DNA from: Sphingomonas melonis
Lineage (GTDB): Bacteria; Pseudomonadota; Alphaproteobacteria; Sphingomonadales; Sphingomonadaceae
DNA length: 64,000 nt
Reading direction: 5' to 3'
Assembly: GCF_013409985.1 (NCBI RefSeq)
Contig: NZ_JACCBY010000001.1
Location: 372,001 to 436,000, forward strand
Made by a program: the position numbers and the translations under genes. Shown here piece after piece: positions 62,911 to 64,000 of the stretch; position 1 is the first letter of the stretch; each line of letters begins with the position of its first letter. The notes under the pieces are model-generated. The model had not been told where the DNA came from. It did no database searches and worked only from the letters and a program-made list of their open reading frames with translations.

Positions 62911-63330
62911 TCAGATCAGCGCCAGTTCCGCCAGCTTGCCGACCAGCGCCGGCGGCATCTGTGCCAGCCCGTCCGCGCCATCGCCGCCGAGATCGAGCGG
63001 CGCGTCGGCTGCTTCCAGATAGCGCCAGCCCTGATGCGCGCGCTTCGGCCGCGCCTGCACCAGCACCAGCACCGGATCGATGTGGATCGCGACGCGCCCG
63101 CCTTCGGCCTCGCCGAAGCCGAGGATCGCCGAGCGCGCGACCAGCTGGTGCTTGAGGATCCAGAACAGCGAGCCCCCCTCTTCCGCCTTGGGCCCGGCGA
63201 CCTCCTCGTGGCGCTTGGGCAGGTAGCGGGTGGTGAGGAACACCGGCCCGTCGGCGGCGCGCACCGCAAGGCGTTCGGCGAGATGCTCGACACTGGTCGC
63301 GCCGAAGGCCACTTTCGTCAGGTGCAACAT
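62911..63330 (-). CDS. DUF1489 family protein
   Basis: A 139-residue protein of a small alphaproteobacterial family with no known function. It starts MLHLTKVAFGATSVEHLAERL and contains TTRYLPKRHEEV near residue 33 and GSLFWILKHQLVARSAILGF near 53. It follows the mgtE gene by 16 bp on the same strand. Length matches the family (about 140). Confidence 0.82.
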   Translation of the reverse strand: MLHLTKVAFGATSVEHLAERLAVRAADGPVFLTTRYLPKRHEEVAGPKAEEGGSLFWILKHQLVARSAILGFGEAEGGRVAIHIDPVLVLVQARPKRAHQGWRYLEAADAPLDLGGDGADGLAQMPPALVGKLAELALI

Positions 63331-63346
63331 GGACGTGCGATGTGGG

Positions 63347-64000
63347 TCAGGCGTGCAGTCCCCACAAGGTCGCCAGACCCAGGAACGAGAAGAAGCCCAT
63401 CGTGTCGGTCAAGGTGGTCACGAACACCGCGGAGGAGACGGCGGGGTCGATGTTCATCCGGTCGAGCGTCACCGGCACCAGCACGCCGCCCAGCCCTGCG
63501 GTGATGTTGTTGGTGAACATCGCGGTGGCGATGACCAGCGCGAGATCGGCCCGGCCGAAGATCAGGAAGGTGCCGATCCCGATCAGCACGCCCAATGCCG
63601 CGCCGTTCGCCGCCGCGATGCGCAGCTCGCGCATCACCATCCAGCGCGTATTGGAATCGGTCAGCTGGTTGGTGGCGATCGCGCGGACGACGACCGCGAG
63701 CGTCTGCGTGCCGGCATTGCCGCCCATCCCCGACACGATCGGCATCAGGATGGCGAGCGTGGCGAAACCGGCGATCGTGCTTTCGAACACGCCGACCACC
63801 GACGAGGCGATCATCGCGGTGCCGAGGTTGACGACCAGCCACATCAGCCGCGTCCGCACCGTCAGCCGGATCGGTTCGTTGATGTCGCCGTCGCCCGCGC
63901 CGGAGAGCAGCAGCGTATCCTCGCCGGCCTCTTCCTGGATGATGTGGACGATATCGTCGACGGTGATCATGCCGACCAGCCGGTTGGCCGAATCGACCAC
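63347..64000 (-). CDS. mgtE: Magnesium transporter MgtE, C-terminal part
   Basis: The last 217 residues of an MgtE-type Mg2+ channel, cut by the right edge. It opens with the end of the second CBS domain (LVGMITVDDIVHIIQEEAGED), then the transmembrane domain with five helices, including the pore signature MPIVSGMGGNAGTQTLAVVVRA near 115 of this fragment and LTDTMGFFSFLGLA near the C-terminus. These channels are gated by cytosolic Mg2+ through the CBS/N domain. The N-terminal part lies beyond position 64000. Confidence 0.93.
   Translation of the reverse strand: MVDSANRLVGMITVDDIVHIIQEEAGEDTLLLSGAGDGDINEPIRLTVRTRLMWLVVNLGTAMIASSVVGVFESTIAGFATLAILMPIVSGMGGNAGTQTLAVVVRAIATNQLTDSNTRWMVMRELRIAAANGAALGVLIGIGTFLIFGRADLALVIATAMFTNNITAGLGGVLVPVTLDRMNIDPAVSSAVFVTTLTDTMGFFSFLGLATLWGLHA

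Overview
The window is a chromosomal stretch of a very GC-rich alphaproteobacterium, most likely a member of the Sphingomonadaceae (Sphingomonas or a close relative). Supporting signs are a class I lysyl-tRNA synthetase, a CrtZ-type carotenoid hydroxylase, a glnK-amtB pair behind a sigma-54 promoter, the helicase/S4-protein/fdxA/carD block, a Cbp3-type cytochrome bc1 chaperone next to a YceD gene, and the TIGR02186 gene. These are inferences from recognised families; no database search was possible. I call 57 protein-coding genes, two of them cut by the window edges, and no rRNA, tRNA or CRISPR array.

Layout. 1-10.4 kb: a polysaccharide flippase (partial), polA, a class A beta-lactamase-like lipoprotein, a ThDP enzyme, nadB, a DUF559 endonuclease-like gene and an ABC ATPase. 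10.6-15 kb: a CHCC zinc-finger protein, tldD, a ccdAB toxin-antitoxin pair, a DUF2007 gene, and glnK-amtB. 15.5-19 kb: riboflavin operon ribD-ribE-ribB(X)-ribH led by a small membrane protein gene. 19.5-27.3 kb: tonB, gltX, prs, a Cys-rich membrane protein, a PilZ protein, crtZ, sucC, etfBA. 27.4-32 kb: serine acetyltransferase/glutaminase-like/small lipoprotein operon and two MFS transporters. 32.5-41 kb: lysK, a glycine-zipper protein, a DinG-like helicase coupled to a SixA-like phosphatase, an AI-2E family membrane protein, yceD-cbp3, bamE. 41-52 kb: pbpC with an alpha-2-macroglobulin gene, then an NfrB-like glycosyltransferase coupled to an NfrA C-terminal-like protein. 52-64 kb: TSUP transporter/TIGR02186, a HerA-like ATPase, an M23 peptidase, SUV3-like helicase/S4/fdxA/carD, two GIN-domain proteins, DUF1489 and mgtE (partial).

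Most genes are housekeeping and many are translationally coupled (ATGA, GTGA, TTGA or TGATG junctions). The unusual layer is the repeat content. At least four families of palindromic or inverted-repeat elements fill nearly all longer gaps. Two of these families also enter coding sequence: a 38-bp perfect-arm palindrome sits in frame inside ribD, and an inverted pair of 22-bp hairpins brackets the DUF559 gene, supplying the C-terminal codons of both that gene and the upstream ABC ATPase. No clearly new multi-gene defence or metabolic system is visible. The best candidates for something under-described are the DUF559/hairpin cassette, the compact NfrB/NfrA-C pair, the GIN-domain pair behind a palindrome, and the Cys-rich single-pass membrane protein beside prs.
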